A stretch of DNA of 44,951 nt from Pseudomonas kitaguniensis (GCF_009296165.1 NZ_VUAZ01000150.1:1-44951); one strand, 5' to 3'. Positions 18,641-27,504 are shown, counted from the first letter of the stretch. Made by a program: numbers and translations. The notes: generated from the letters alone by a model not told the origin.

Positions 18641-19830
18641 CGGCAGGTTCTCGTCAGTCAGCGTCCAGTGCGGCTGGCGGGGTTTGAGGCAGACCCCGCG
18701 ACCCAGCGCTCGTGGCTGGCGTGGTCGAGCCAATACGCATCTCCCTTGAGCACTGAGTGCCCCAAAGCGGTCAGTGCCAACCCGCGACGAGGCCAGGGTT
18801 GCGCGGTGTCGGCTTCGCTGAGCAACGGCTGCTCGCCATCGATCAACGGCCGCAGCAACGCGTGAAACATCATGTCCCCGAGGAACGGCAGCGGCTCCCG
18901 CTTGCCTATCAACTCCGCAAAGACCCTGCCGAACGGCACCGCGCCCACTTCGGCGATGTAGCTCAGGGCCAAGCGTTCGGTCAGCGACAATCCATCCTGG
19001 CTGCCCGGCAATTCCTGTAACTGTCGGCGTAAAGCCCGCGCCATCAACGGCAGCGCCGTGTGTGTGCCGTGGGCCAACTGCCAAAGCTTCACCGGCGAAC
19101 TGTCGCAGTAGGCCGCCCACGCTTGTTTGGCCAGATTTACCGCTTGGTCATCGATAAAGCGTCGCTGCGGCCATAACCACGCCAGCACGTCGGGCGCCAA
19201 TTGGCCGATGCCGACAAAACGTTCAACACCCGGAACATGATCGACCTCGATCAGCTCAAGCGTGTTCGGTGCATGTTCAAGACCTGCCAACGCGCGGATC
19301 AGAAATAACTGGTCATAAGCATCCGCTTCGCACCACAGCACGCTGTGAGCGGCGCTGGCGAGGGTTTGCAGCCGGTCGTATTCATCGTCAACGCGATGCG
19401 CTACCTCGCTGTGGTCGATGGCAAAGGCCTGGCTGATAAATGCGCTGCGCACTGCGCGGAATTCCTCGCGGGGCAGGGTGCGAACCGGGCCCATGCACAG
19501 TGGATCGCTGAGCATCTGAAACTGCCCCTTGAACCCCGCCAACTTAAGGCTGTGGGCAATGTCGTTGCCGCAGCGCCAGTGGCAGGTGCGCGCTTCGTCG
19601 CTGGCGGCGAAATCGGGGTGGCGGGCGGCGAAGTCGATGGCGTCGACGTGCGCTTTAAGCTTGGGCCAACTGCTGAAGCCGAGTTGTTTGGCGATCTGCC
19701 ATTGGGCCTGCGACAAGGTGGCGGCGGGGTCCTGGCTTTTCAGGCGCGGCAAGAGTTCCTTGGCGCGTTTGCGCTGCTGCTCCAGGTTGAGGCGGCCATC
19801 GGTAGTGGAGGCTGAAGGATGTTGCGACAT
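18626..19830 (-). pseudogene. DUF1835/DUF3658-type protein, frameshifted near its C terminus
   Basis: A protein of unknown biochemical role. Start ATG 19830 follows a strong AAGGAG. The N terminus carries a short helical region common in this group (RAKELLPRLKSQD, GFSSWPKLKAHVDA), then the DUF1835 core (CHWRCGNDIAH, SDPLCMGPV) and a C-terminal region. In the reading frame as given it stops at 18658 with RWVAGSASNPASRTGR. Adding one C on the plus strand near 18694-18701 restores RWVGGVCLKPRQPHWTL and moves the stop to 18626, giving about 401 residues and a family-like end. This is probably a sequencing indel. With the corrected stop it overlaps the convergent catalase gene by 15 bp. Confidence 0.75.
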
Positions 19831-19832
19831 AC

Positions 19833-19938
19833 GATCTCCTTGCACAGACCTTTTCCGCTTAAAGGTTGGGAGTCGTAGAAATGAGGTGAAGCGTGATTGT
19901 CTTGGGCGCAGCCCTTTCCGCGGAAGGTGGCGTAGAGA
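19833..19938 (-). repeat. Two imperfect tandem repeats in the leader of the DUF1835 gene
   Basis: Plus-strand blocks 19833-19880 and 19895-19938 align as GATCTCCTTG-CACAGACC/TTTTCCGC and GATTGTCTTGGGCGCAGCCC/TTTCCGC, followed in both by AAGGT...GTCGTAGA or GGCGTAGA. Each copy holds a near-palindrome (CCTTTTCCGCTTAAAGG; CCTTTCCGCGGAAGG). The promoter-proximal copy includes the ribosome-binding site. A role in translation control is possible but unproven. Confidence 0.45.
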
Positions 19939-20004
19939 GCGCCAGGCGGCAAATATAAGGCACTGCGGCGGCGGATTGCAACGGGGTTGCGCGCATCGAA
20001 CAGT

Positions 20005-20037
20005 GTGGGGCGAGCCTCGCGAAAGGCTCGGCCCCAC
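20005..20037 (-). terminator. Strong hairpin downstream of the OprD gene
   Basis: GTGGGGCGAGCC (20005-20016) pairs with GGCTCGGCCCCAC (20025-20037), leaving one bulged base and an 8-base loop. It lies 21 bp past the OprD stop at 20058. There is no long T tract, so it may be a terminator or an mRNA 3'-end stabiliser. Confidence 0.5.
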
Positions 20038-20057
20038 TGCCGCCCGAGTGCTGGCGT

Positions 20058-21389
20058 TTACAAAATGCTTAACGGGTAGCTAATGATCACGCGATGTTCA
20101 TCGCTGTCGCGTTGGGTGGTCACTTCCGTGCGCAACGAGGCGTGGCGCAAGGCAATGCTCAGGTTCTTCAACGGGCCTTGCTGGATCACATAGCTGACCG
20201 TGAGGTTGCGTTCCCATTCGCTTTTGTCGCCGGTGGGCGTGCGTATGTTCGAGCCGCTTTCGTACATGCCGAGGAAGCTCAGGCCGGGTACGCCGACCGT
20301 GGCAAAGTCATAGCCGTAACGCACCTGCCAAGTGGTTTCGCCGGCGCGCTGGAATTTGCCGATCATCGACTCGGTCATAAAGTACGCCGTGGAACCGTCA
20401 CCCTGGTTCAGCCACACCGCGTCGCTGTCGCCGCTGACTTGTTGCAGGCCGGCAGACAGTGTGTGGCCGTTGATCAAATACGTGAACTGGGCACTGCTCA
20501 GGCGGCTGTCGACTTTGCCTTTGGTCACGCCGTTGCCGTAGTAGCCAAAGGTGTAGAAGGCCGGGTCGTTGCTGTTGGCGCCATCGGAACGGTTGTCGAA
20601 GTGCCGCAGGTCGGTGCGCAGGGTGCCGGGGCCGATCTGCCAGTCGTATTTCAGGCCGAGGAAGTGCTGTTTGTAGAAGTCCTGAAGGTTGCCGTAGTAG
20701 TACTGCAAGGTCAGGTCTTTTGTCGCTTTGTAGTCGACCCCGCCGTAATAGAACTTGTTGACGAATTCACCGGTGACGGCATTGTTGGCGCCCGGAATCG
20801 ACATGCCCATTTGGTTGCTTGAGCCGCGACCTTTTACGTGTTCCAACTGGCCGAGGGTGAAGGTGAAATGGTCGAGGTCTTTGGATTGCACCTGGCCCCC
20901 GTTGAACGTCTGTTGCAGCATGCGATCGGTGGCCATCACGACCGGCAGCATCGGCACCAGGGTGCCGTATTTCAGCTCGGTTTTGGCGAACCTGGCCTTG
21001 GCGGTCATGCCCAGGCTGCCGAACTCATCCACCGCGCGGCCATCGGAGCCAGTGGGGAACACGTTGCCATTGAACGCGGTGTGTTGCGGGTTGTAGTGGC
21101 GACCTTTGCCGGAGTCCAGGCGCACACCGAACATGCCGATAGCGTCGACGCCGAAACCTACCGCGCCTTGGGTGTAACCCGACTCGAAGTTGGCGATAAA
21201 GCCCTGGCCCCATTCCTGGGTGTAGTTAGGGTCTGCTGCGCCGCTGCGGTTGTCGGCATTACTGAAGAAGTTGCGGGCCAGCACATTCAGCTTGCTGTCT
21301 TCTACCAGGCCTGCCGCATAGCCTTGTTGGGCGATGAGCAGGCCGCAGAGGCCGGCCAAAACGGTGGGTGCGCGATTGAAAAGCTCCAT
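20058..21389 (-). CDS. OprD-family outer-membrane porin
   Basis: A 443-residue substrate-specific porin of the Pseudomonas OprD/Occ family. The signal peptide is RAPTVLAGLCGLLIAQQGYA. It is followed by GLVEDSKLNVLARNFFSNADNR, the typical OprD N terminus, and a barrel with YTQGAVGFGVDAIGMFGVRLD, GRAVDEFGSLGMTAKARF and a C-terminal strand ending SYPLSIL. ATG 21389 has GGGGA eight bases upstream and is preferred over 21404. OprD porins take up amino acids or organic acids. It lies 72 bp after the MFS gene on the same strand and may be the outer-membrane entry for the same substrate. Confidence 0.92.
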   Translation of the reverse strand: MELFNRAPTVLAGLCGLLIAQQGYAAGLVEDSKLNVLARNFFSNADNRSGAADPNYTQEWGQGFIANFESGYTQGAVGFGVDAIGMFGVRLDSGKGRHYNPQHTAFNGNVFPTGSDGRAVDEFGSLGMTAKARFAKTELKYGTLVPMLPVVMATDRMLQQTFNGGQVQSKDLDHFTFTLGQLEHVKGRGSSNQMGMSIPGANNAVTGEFVNKFYYGGVDYKATKDLTLQYYYGNLQDFYKQHFLGLKYDWQIGPGTLRTDLRHFDNRSDGANSNDPAFYTFGYYGNGVTKGKVDSRLSSAQFTYLINGHTLSAGLQQVSGDSDAVWLNQGDGSTAYFMTESMIGKFQRAGETTWQVRYGYDFATVGVPGLSFLGMYESGSNIRTPTGDKSEWERNLTVSYVIQQGPLKNLSIALRHASLRTEVTTQRDSDEHRVIISYPLSIL

Positions 21390-21461
21390 CGGAGTGATCC
21401 CCATGTGTGATTAGTGTTTTTTGAGGGCAGTCAAAAGCGGCAGTGGTGTTTCTAGTTTTTT

Positions 21462-22970
21462 TCAGGAGACCGGCAGTCGCACCGGCGGCAAGCGGTACAG
21501 AATGAACAGCGCCAGCACGCCAATTGCGGCGCACAGCAACAGGCCGACACCCACCGACTGGGCCAGCGCGTCACGCGCCAGGTTCAGCCAGGGTGAAGGC
21601 TCCAGGGTGGCGTGCAGCAACACTTGCGGGTCGGCATACAGCGCCAGGCCTTCAGCGTTGCCCGCCGCGAGAAACACCCGCTGCAAGTTGCTGCTGTAGA
21701 GCAGGTTAACCAGCACACCCATGCCCGCCGTGCCGAGCAAGCCGCCGACCAATCGCAGCGATTGGGTCAGCGCCGTGGCGATACCGAGGAACTGGCGCTC
21801 GGCCAGGGTTTGCGTGAACACCGTGAGGTTCAGCAAGATAAATCCCAGGCCCAGACCCGCCAGCAAAATCAAACCGAGCAACAGGTTGAACGAGGCCCCA
21901 CGCCCGACCAGCGCCAAACCTAGGCACGCCAGCAGCAGCGCGACAAAACCCGCCAGCGGCAAATGGTTGGGGTTGCGCAACCGTGTGACCACGCGGCTGT
22001 TAATGATGGCGCCAAGCGTGATGCTCAACGCCAGCGGCGTGATCAGCAGGCCGGCGTCCTGCGGCGAGTAGCCATAGGCGCCTTGCAGCAATAGCGGCAA
22101 GTAGAACAACAGCGAAAACATGATCGCGCCGGCGGCCATCGACAGCACAAACAGCAGCCGCATGCTCGGCAAACTGAACAGCGCAACCGGCAGCAGCGCA
22201 TGCGCGAAGCGCCGTTCCCAGTGCCACAACGCGATGATCGCGGCAATGCAGGCGAGCCCCAAACTCGCGCTCATGGCCAGGCTCGAATGCCCCAGCCATT
22301 CCACAAACAGTTGCAGACTGCCCAGCGCCAGCGCGATCAACAGCGCGCCGGGCCAGTCCAGGCGAATGCCGCTGCGCTGTTGCGGGCGATACCAGGGCAG
22401 GTAACGCCAGGCGATCAACAAGGCCAGGCAACCCAACGGCAGGTTGATGTAAAACACCGAACGCCAGCCGTAAACGCCGGTGAGGTAGCCGCCCAGCCCG
22501 GGGCCTATCGCATTGACCACACTGAACATCGCACTCAACAACATTTGCCAGCGCAGGCGTTGGCGGGTATCGGGAAACAGTTCGGGGATGCAGGCGAACG
22601 CGGTGCCGATCAACATGCCGCCGCCCACGCCCTGCAGCGCGCGGCCGAGCACCAATACCAGCATGTCGTTGGCCACCGCGCAGGCCAGCGAGGCCAGGGT
22701 AAAAATCAGCGTGGCGGCCAGCACGAAGGGCTTGCGCCCGTAGTAATCGCCCAGCCGCCCGAAAATCGGAATGGTCACAATGGATGCCAACAGATAACCG
22801 GTGGCGACCCACGCATAGAGTTCAAAGCCATGCAGTTCAGCAACAATGCTCGGCAAAGCGTTGCCGATCACGGTCTGGTCCAGCGCCGAGAGCATCAGCA
22901 CCAGCGAGATGCCGAGCATGGCCAGCAAGGCTTGCTTGAAACTCAGGGGAGGGTGGGCCGCCACGCTCAT
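21462..22970 (-). CDS. MFS transporter, DHA2 (EmrB/QacA) family
   Basis: A 502-residue inner-membrane transporter with about 14 predicted membrane helices. Motif A appears as GRLGDYYGRKPF after TM2, the family motif LDQTVIGNALPSI is in TM1, and GPGLGGYLTGVYGWRSVFYINLPLG (motif C region) is in TM5. DHA2 proteins are drug/proton antiporters, but some members export or import metabolites. It starts 9 bp after the aminotransferase stop, so the two are almost certainly co-transcribed. That context suggests export or uptake of a compound related to the catabolic operon, not necessarily drug resistance. Confidence 0.9.
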   Translation of the reverse strand: MSVAAHPPLSFKQALLAMLGISLVLMLSALDQTVIGNALPSIVAELHGFELYAWVATGYLLASIVTIPIFGRLGDYYGRKPFVLAATLIFTLASLACAVANDMLVLVLGRALQGVGGGMLIGTAFACIPELFPDTRQRLRWQMLLSAMFSVVNAIGPGLGGYLTGVYGWRSVFYINLPLGCLALLIAWRYLPWYRPQQRSGIRLDWPGALLIALALGSLQLFVEWLGHSSLAMSASLGLACIAAIIALWHWERRFAHALLPVALFSLPSMRLLFVLSMAAGAIMFSLLFYLPLLLQGAYGYSPQDAGLLITPLALSITLGAIINSRVVTRLRNPNHLPLAGFVALLLACLGLALVGRGASFNLLLGLILLAGLGLGFILLNLTVFTQTLAERQFLGIATALTQSLRLVGGLLGTAGMGVLVNLLYSSNLQRVFLAAGNAEGLALYADPQVLLHATLEPSPWLNLARDALAQSVGVGLLLCAAIGVLALFILYRLPPVRLPVS

Positions 22971-22979
22971 CGTCGGTCC

Positions 22980-24188
22980 TCAGCGCAACGCAGCAACGGC
23001 AGCTTTGATGCGCGCGCAGCCTTGGTCGAGGGTGCTGATGTCGGTCGCAATCGACATGCGAAAAAACGGTGCCAGGCCATACGCGGTGCCCGCGACCACC
23101 GCCACGCCCTGGCTTTCCAGCAGGTACATGACCACCTCGCTGTCGCTGTGCAGCGTGGTGCCGTCGGGTGTGGTTTTACCCAGCAGGCCGGCGCAATTTA
23201 CATACAGGTAAAACGCGCCGTCCGGCTTGCGGCAGCTCAGCCCCTCGATGGCGTTAAGCAGCTCCAGGCAACGGTCGCGGCGTTGCTGGTAAACCACCAC
23301 GCTGTGCTTGACGAAGTGCTGGTCGCCGTTGAGCGCCTCGACCGCTGCGGCCTGGCTGATCGAGCAGGCATTGCTGGTGGACTGCGATTGCAGGGTGGCC
23401 ATGGCACCGATCAGGTCGGCGGGGCCGGCGGCGTAACCGATGCGCCAGCCGGTCATGGCATAGGTTTTGGACACGCCGTTAACCAACAGCGTGCGCGCGC
23501 TCAAAGCCGGTTCGATGGCCAGGATATGCGGGTTGTCGAGGCCGTCGAAACGGATGTGCTCGTAGATGTCATCGGTCATCAACAGCACCTGCGGGTAGTC
23601 CAGCAACACGTCGGCGAGGGCACGTAATTCGCTGTGGCTATAGCTGGCGCCGGTGGGGTTGCTCGGTGAATTAAGCAGCAGCCAGCGGGTGCGTTCGGTG
23701 ATTGCTGCGCGCAGTTGCGCAGGCGTCAGCTTGAAGCCGTTGTGCTCGGGGCAGGCGAGAGTCACCGGCTCGCCTTCGCAGGCCAGCACCATGTCCGGGT
23801 ACGACACCCAGTACGGCGCCGGTATCAGTACTTCATCGCCCGCGCCGAGGGTGGCGGCGAAGGCATTGAAGATTGCGCTCTTGGCGCCGCTGGTGACCAG
23901 CACATGCTGCGCGCTGTAGGTCAGGCCGTTTTCGCGCGCCAGTTTGTCGACAATCGCCTGGCGCAGTTCCGGTGTGCCGGCGTTCTGCGTGTAGCGGGTT
24001 TCACCGCGTTCGATGGCGGCGTTGGCGGCCTGGCGAATATTCGGTGGGGTATCGAAGTCCGGCTCGCCGACCACCAGGTTAATGATGGACTGGCCTTGGC
24101 GACGCAGCTCGTTGGCGCGGTCGGACGCGGCGCTGCTGGGCGATGGTTTGATGCGTTGCACACGGGCGGCGATGCGGGAGGCGGTCAC
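22980..24188 (-). CDS. PLP-dependent aminotransferase, class I (AspC-like)
   Basis: A 402-residue fold-type I aminotransferase. Landmarks are GEPDFDTPPNIRQAA, YTQNAGTPELRQAI, TSGAKSAIFNAF for phosphate binding, NSPSNPTGASYS, DDIYEHIRFDG and the Schiff-base Lys in NGVSKTYAMTGWRIGY (about residue 240). The carboxylate-binding Arg is in FFRMSIA. It resembles Asp/aromatic aminotransferases, but the amino acid cannot be named from sequence. It heads a leftward unit with the MFS gene (9 bp gap). Its upstream region shares a 40-bp regulatory signature with the biotin-carboxylase operon and the dehydrogenase/ABC operon, so it is likely part of one regulon. Confidence 0.9.
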   Translation of the reverse strand: MTASRIAARVQRIKPSPSSAASDRANELRRQGQSIINLVVGEPDFDTPPNIRQAANAAIERGETRYTQNAGTPELRQAIVDKLARENGLTYSAQHVLVTSGAKSAIFNAFAATLGAGDEVLIPAPYWVSYPDMVLACEGEPVTLACPEHNGFKLTPAQLRAAITERTRWLLLNSPSNPTGASYSHSELRALADVLLDYPQVLLMTDDIYEHIRFDGLDNPHILAIEPALSARTLLVNGVSKTYAMTGWRIGYAAGPADLIGAMATLQSQSTSNACSISQAAAVEALNGDQHFVKHSVVVYQQRRDRCLELLNAIEGLSCRKPDGAFYLYVNCAGLLGKTTPDGTTLHSDSEVVMYLLESQGVAVVAGTAYGLAPFFRMSIATDISTLDQGCARIKAAVAALR

Positions 24189-24220
24189 GGGCGTTCCTCG
24201 TTGATGGCGTTGACGGGGCC

Positions 24221-24286
24221 ACAGTACGAGGCGCGGGGGAGGCGGCGATAAGACGAGATCGTTCTGGTTTGATAGGAACTGCTTAT
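24221..24286 (-). promoter_or_regulatory. LysR-type operator plus promoter of the aminotransferase gene
   Basis: On the minus strand, ATAAGCAGTTCCTAT (24272-24286) fits ATAAG-N5-CTTAT with one mismatch. CGTCTTATCG follows with TTATCG at 24246-24251, the same 35-bp offset as in the two related promoters (25594, 30305). A -10-like TACTGT is at 24221-24226 (19-bp spacer). The aminotransferase start is 33 bp further on. The ATA-N9-TAT core matches the known Nac-type LysR site. Confidence 0.6.
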
Positions 24287-24462
24287 GGCTGGCTGCGCAC
24301 CAAACAAGTGCGCCCAGCCCCGCGTGCTCCGGGCGGGTGCCTTGAGGGGTGGATGTGCGTCAGCCATAGCGAAGCCTTATGGCTGTGGCCTGGGTTTTGC
24401 AATCACTTGGGCACGCCTGCCGAATTTTTGATGGAGTGGTTAAAGCAGATCAAAAGCGCTTT

Positions 24463-24550
24463 TGTGGGAGCGGGCTTGGTCGCGATTGCGGTGTATCAGA
24501 TAAGTATTTTTCAACTGACACACCGAATCGCGAGCAAGCCCGCTCCCACA
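24463..24550. repeat. REPIN (inverted pair of REP sequences)
   Basis: TGTGGGAGCGGGCTTGGTCG at 24463 and its counterpart CGAGCAAGCCCGCTCCCACA ending at 24550 form an inverted pair. Preceding GAGTGGTTAAAGCAGATCAA (24434-24453) and following TGTTGACCGAGTTCGGCTTG match the flanks of the REPIN at 234-323. The 24287-24681 gap otherwise holds only the presumed promoter of the LysR gene and no coding sequence I can support. Confidence 0.85.
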
Positions 24551-24681
24551 GTGTTGACCGAGTTCGGCTTGGGGGGTTGGTAAACCCAATAACGGGTAAG
24601 TACCCAATCCAGCAGACACCCCTATGACGCGCAACAGCGCGGCATCAAACCCCCACTCATCCTTACAAGAGCACCGCCCAC

Positions 24682-25587
24682 TTGAACCTGCGTCGATTGA
24701 AGTATTTCGTAAAGTTGGTCGACATCGGCAGCATGACCCAAGCCGCCGATGTGCTGCATGTGGCGCAACCGGCGTTAAGCCAGCAACTGGCAACCCTGGA
24801 AGCCGAGCTGCAACAACAACTGCTGATTCGCACCAAGCGCGGCGTCACGCCCACCGAGGCGGGCAAGGTGTTGTATGGGCATGCGCAAATCATCCTGCGC
24901 CAGTGCGAACAGGCCCAGAGCGACATCAACGCCACCGGCCAGGCGTTGTCCGGGCAGGTCTCGGTCGGGCTCGCACCGGGCACCGCCGCGTCGGCGTTGT
25001 CGCTGCCGCTGTTGCGCACGGTGCGCGAGCGGCACCCCGGCATCCTGCTCTACCTCAATGAAAACTTCGGCACCACGCTGAGTGAGCTGATCATGAACGG
25101 GCGCATGGACATGGCCGTGCTCTACGGCGGGCGCGAAGTGCATGGCTTGAGTTTCGTCTCGCTGTTGCGCGAGCCGCTGTACCTGGTGAGTGCCGACCCT
25201 GCGATTGCAACGCGTGATGACATCCCGCTGGCCGAGTTGGCCGACATGGACATGCTGCTGCCGCGCCCCTACAACGTCATGCGCCGCCTGGTCGATGAGG
25301 CCTTTCTGCGCATCGGCCTGGGCGCGCGGGTGGTGGCCGAGATCGAGTCGTCGACCACGCTCACGGCAGCTGTGGCCGACCACTTCGGCTCGACCATCCT
25401 GCCGGAGTCGTCGGCGCGGGTGATGGTGGCTGCCACCTCGGTGCACATGTGCCGCATTGTCCAGCCCGAGGTAGAAGCACCGCTGGCGCTGTGCTTGTCC
25501 GGGCACTTGCCGTTGTCGGTGCCGGCGCAGGCGGTCAAGGCGATCCTGCTGGAATTGGTCGCGCAGATGCGTGGCAGCTTGATCTGA
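24682..25587 (+). CDS. LysR-family regulator of the Nac type, likely regulator of the adjacent catabolic genes
   Basis: A 301-residue LysR-type regulator. The winged HTH is residues 1-60 (MNLRRLKYFVKLVDIGSMTQ, AADVLHVAQPALSQQLATLE), characteristic of the Nac/nitrogen assimilation control subgroup. The effector domain follows (VSVGLAPGTAASALSLPLL). The start codon is TTG at 24682, placed by the conserved N terminus; no better codon is in frame. It is encoded 7 bp before an ATAAG-N5-CTTAT operator. Two further copies of that operator precede the aminotransferase and the dehydrogenase/ABC unit. It is the obvious candidate to bind all three. Nac proteins recognise ATA-N9-TAT. The inducer is unknown. 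Confidence 0.9.
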   Translation: MNLRRLKYFVKLVDIGSMTQAADVLHVAQPALSQQLATLEAELQQQLLIRTKRGVTPTEAGKVLYGHAQIILRQCEQAQSDINATGQALSGQVSVGLAPGTAASALSLPLLRTVRERHPGILLYLNENFGTTLSELIMNGRMDMAVLYGGREVHGLSFVSLLREPLYLVSADPAIATRDDIPLAELADMDMLLPRPYNVMRRLVDEAFLRIGLGARVVAEIESSTTLTAAVADHFGSTILPESSARVMVAATSVHMCRIVQPEVEAPLALCLSGHLPLSVPAQAVKAILLELVAQMRGSLI

Positions 25588-25593
25588 GGGGTC

Positions 25594-25658
25594 ATAAGGT
25601 CGGCTTATCACCCCAAAGCCAAAGCGTCTTGGCTGCTTTTCGAGGGGCTCGGTAGATT
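25594..25658 (+). promoter_or_regulatory. LysR-type operator plus promoter of the biotin-carboxylase/Pxp operon
   Basis: ATAAGGTCGGCTTAT (25594-25608) is a perfect ATAAG-N5-CTTAT palindrome starting 7 bp after the LysR stop. GCGTCTTGG follows, with -35 TTGGCT at 25629-25634 and -10 TAGATT at 25653-25658 (18-bp spacer). The first gene starts at 25702. Spacing from operator to -35 (35 bp) equals that at 30305. Confidence 0.65.
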
Positions 25659-25701
25659 GGGCCTATCCACTCAAGACACGCTCGACAGGCAGGGGCCGTA
25701 C

Positions 25702-26118
25702 ATGGATTCAGCACGTATCAAGGGGTTGATGGATTTGCTCGCCGAATCCGATCTGCTGGAACTGAGCCTCACCGAAGGCGACACCACGCTGCGGCTGTTC
25801 AAGCAGCCGGGGCAGGGCGTTATCAGCGCAGCGCCCAGCGTGAGCGCAGCGCCGCCACCCGCGGTAGCACCCGCAGCCCCCAGCGCTGTGGAAATCAAGG
25901 CCAGCCTCTACGGCGTGCTGCACCTGACGCCCGCTGTCGGCGAAGCGCCCTTCGTGAGCGTTGGGCAAGCCATTGAGGCGGGCCAGACCGTGGCGGTGAT
26001 CGAGGCGATGAAGATGTTCCACCCGGTCAAGGCCAAGGTCGCCGGCAACGTCCTCGCGGTGCTGGCGCAGGCCGGGGTTGAAGTTGAAGCCGGCCAGGCC
26101 TTGTTTCGACTCGGTTAA
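25702..26118 (+). CDS. accB: Biotin carboxyl carrier protein (AccB-like) of the Pxp/KipIA operon
   Basis: A 138-residue biotin carrier. The N-terminal region (RIKGLMDLLAESDLLELSLT) and Ala/Pro linker lead to a biotinyl domain with EAMKM, Lys104 being the biotinylation site. AGGGG precedes ATG 25702; the frame opens further upstream without SD. It lies 33 bp before the biotin carboxylase gene. No carboxyltransferase subunits accA/accD occur here, so the protein probably does not serve fatty-acid synthesis. Instead it carries CO2 to the PxpB/PxpC proteins encoded downstream, as the BCCP domain of urea carboxylase does. A degenerate paralogue lacking Lys is encoded four genes later. Confidence 0.9.
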   Translation: MDSARIKGLMDLLAESDLLELSLTEGDTTLRLFKQPGQGVISAAPSVSAAPPPAVAPAAPSAVEIKASLYGVLHLTPAVGEAPFVSVGQAIEAGQTVAVIEAMKMFHPVKAKVAGNVLAVLAQAGVEVEAGQALFRLG

Positions 26119-26151
26119 CCCCCACGCGTATTGGTTATTCAGGTGACTACA

Positions 26152-27504
26152 ATGTTCGATAAAGTGCTGATCGCCAACCGTGGCGAAATCGCCCTGCGCA
26201 TTCAGCGTGCCTGCCATGGCCTGGGCATCAAGACCGTGGCCGTGCACTCCGAGGCCGACCGCCACGCGCAGTATGTGCAAAACGCCGACGAGTCGCTGTG
26301 CATCGGCCCCGCCGCACCCGGCCTGAGCTACCTGAACCAGACGGCGTTGCTGTTTGCCGCGAAGGTCAGCGGCGCGCAGGCGATTCATCCGGGTTACGGG
26401 TTTCTCTCGGAAAACGCCGGGTTTGCCGAGCGCATTGAAGCCGCGGGCCTGACGTTTATCGGCCCAAGCGCTGCCTGCATTCGCACCATGGGCGACAAAG
26501 TCGCTGCCAAGCGCGCCATGCGTGAAGCCGGTGTGCCGTGCGTGCCGGGGCCGGATTCAAGCATGCCGGGCGACGATGCGAGCATCCTCGCAATTGCCGC
26601 TGAAATCGGCTACCCGGTGATCGTCAAGGCGGCGGGTGGCGGCGGCGGTCGCGGCATGCGCGTGGTGCACGAAGCGGCCGACTTGCTCGCCGCCATCGGC
26701 CTGACGCGTGAAGAAGCGCGCCTGGCGTTTGGCAACCCGCAGCTGTATATCGAGAAATTCCTCGGCCACCCACGGCACGTGGAAATCCAGGTGCTGTGCG
26801 ATGCCCATGGCCATGCGATCTGGCTGGGTTGCCGTGATTGCTCGCTGCAACGCCGGCACCAGAAAGTGCTGGAAGAAGCCCCTGCACCGGGTATTGATCC
26901 GGCGCTGATCGCCAAGGTCGGCGAACGCTGCGCCCAAGCGTGTCGGCAGATCGGCTATCGCGGCGTGGGCACCTTTGAGTTTCTGTTTGAGAACGGCGAG
27001 TTCTTTTTTATCGAGATGAATACGCGCCTGCAGGTGGAACACCCGGTCACGGAGATGACCACCGGCATCGATATTGTTCAGCAACAACTGCGCATGGCGC
27101 GTGGTGAGGTGCTGAGCCTGCGCCAGCAGGATGTGCAGCTTAACGGGCACTCGCTGGAGTGCCGCATCAACGCCGAAGACCCGAGCACCTTTATGCCGAC
27201 ACCGGGCCTTATCCAGCGCTGGGAAGTGCCGGGCGGCTTTGGCGTGCGCGTTGATTCGCATGTCACTACCGGCTATCGCGTGCCGCCGTATTACGACTCG
27301 ATGGTGGCCAAAGTCATCACGCATGGCGCCACGCGTGAAGAAGCCATGGCACGCATGCGCCTGGCCCTGAGCGAAATGCGTGTGGAGGGCATCAGCACCA
27401 ATATCGCGCTGCACCGCGACATTCTTGACGACCCGGCCTTCTGCGCCGGCGGTGTCGACATTCATCATCTGGAGCGCTGGTTACAGCAAAGGAGTCCAAC
27501 ATGA
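26152..27504 (+). CDS. accC: Biotin carboxylase (AccC-like) of the Pxp/KipIA operon
   Basis: A 450-residue biotin carboxylase that should carboxylate BCCP-bound biotin with ATP and bicarbonate. It has the complete family set: MFDKVLIANRGEIALRI, HPGYGFLSENAGFAE, ATP-grasp glycine loop GGGGRGMR, EKFLGHPRHVEIQVL, RDCSLQRRHQKVLEEAPAP and FIEMNTRLQVEHPVTE. ATG 26152 has AGGTGA upstream and begins the conserved N terminus. The stop overlaps the pxpB-like start (ATGA at 27501-27504), which shows translational coupling to that partner. By context it belongs to a urea-carboxylase-like complex rather than acetyl-CoA carboxylase. Confidence 0.93.
   Translation: MFDKVLIANRGEIALRIQRACHGLGIKTVAVHSEADRHAQYVQNADESLCIGPAAPGLSYLNQTALLFAAKVSGAQAIHPGYGFLSENAGFAERIEAAGLTFIGPSAACIRTMGDKVAAKRAMREAGVPCVPGPDSSMPGDDASILAIAAEIGYPVIVKAAGGGGGRGMRVVHEAADLLAAIGLTREEARLAFGNPQLYIEKFLGHPRHVEIQVLCDAHGHAIWLGCRDCSLQRRHQKVLEEAPAPGIDPALIAKVGERCAQACRQIGYRGVGTFEFLFENGEFFFIEMNTRLQVEHPVTEMTTGIDIVQQQLRMARGEVLSLRQQDVQLNGHSLECRINAEDPSTFMPTPGLIQRWEVPGGFGVRVDSHVTTGYRVPPYYDSMVAKVITHGATREEAMARMRLALSEMRVEGISTNIALHRDILDDPAFCAGGVDIHHLERWLQQRSPT

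Noticed and set aside
24246..24261. TAAGACGAGATCGTTC near the aminotransferase as another Rcs box
   Set aside because: It resembles the left part of the Rcs-like site but lacks the right arm, and its TTATCG part is the -35 region of the LysR-type promoter. The LysR operators have a 5-bp centre and the Rcs-like sites a 6-bp centre.
24269..24583. A 104-codon plus-strand open frame between the aminotransferase and LysR genes
   Set aside because: Its second half is REPIN sequence and the first half has no protein-like conservation or ribosome-binding site.
25702..27504. Naming the AccB/AccC homologues as part of acetyl-CoA carboxylase
   Set aside because: No carboxyltransferase genes are present, and the genes are translationally coupled to PxpB/PxpC homologues, so a urea-carboxylase-like role fits better.
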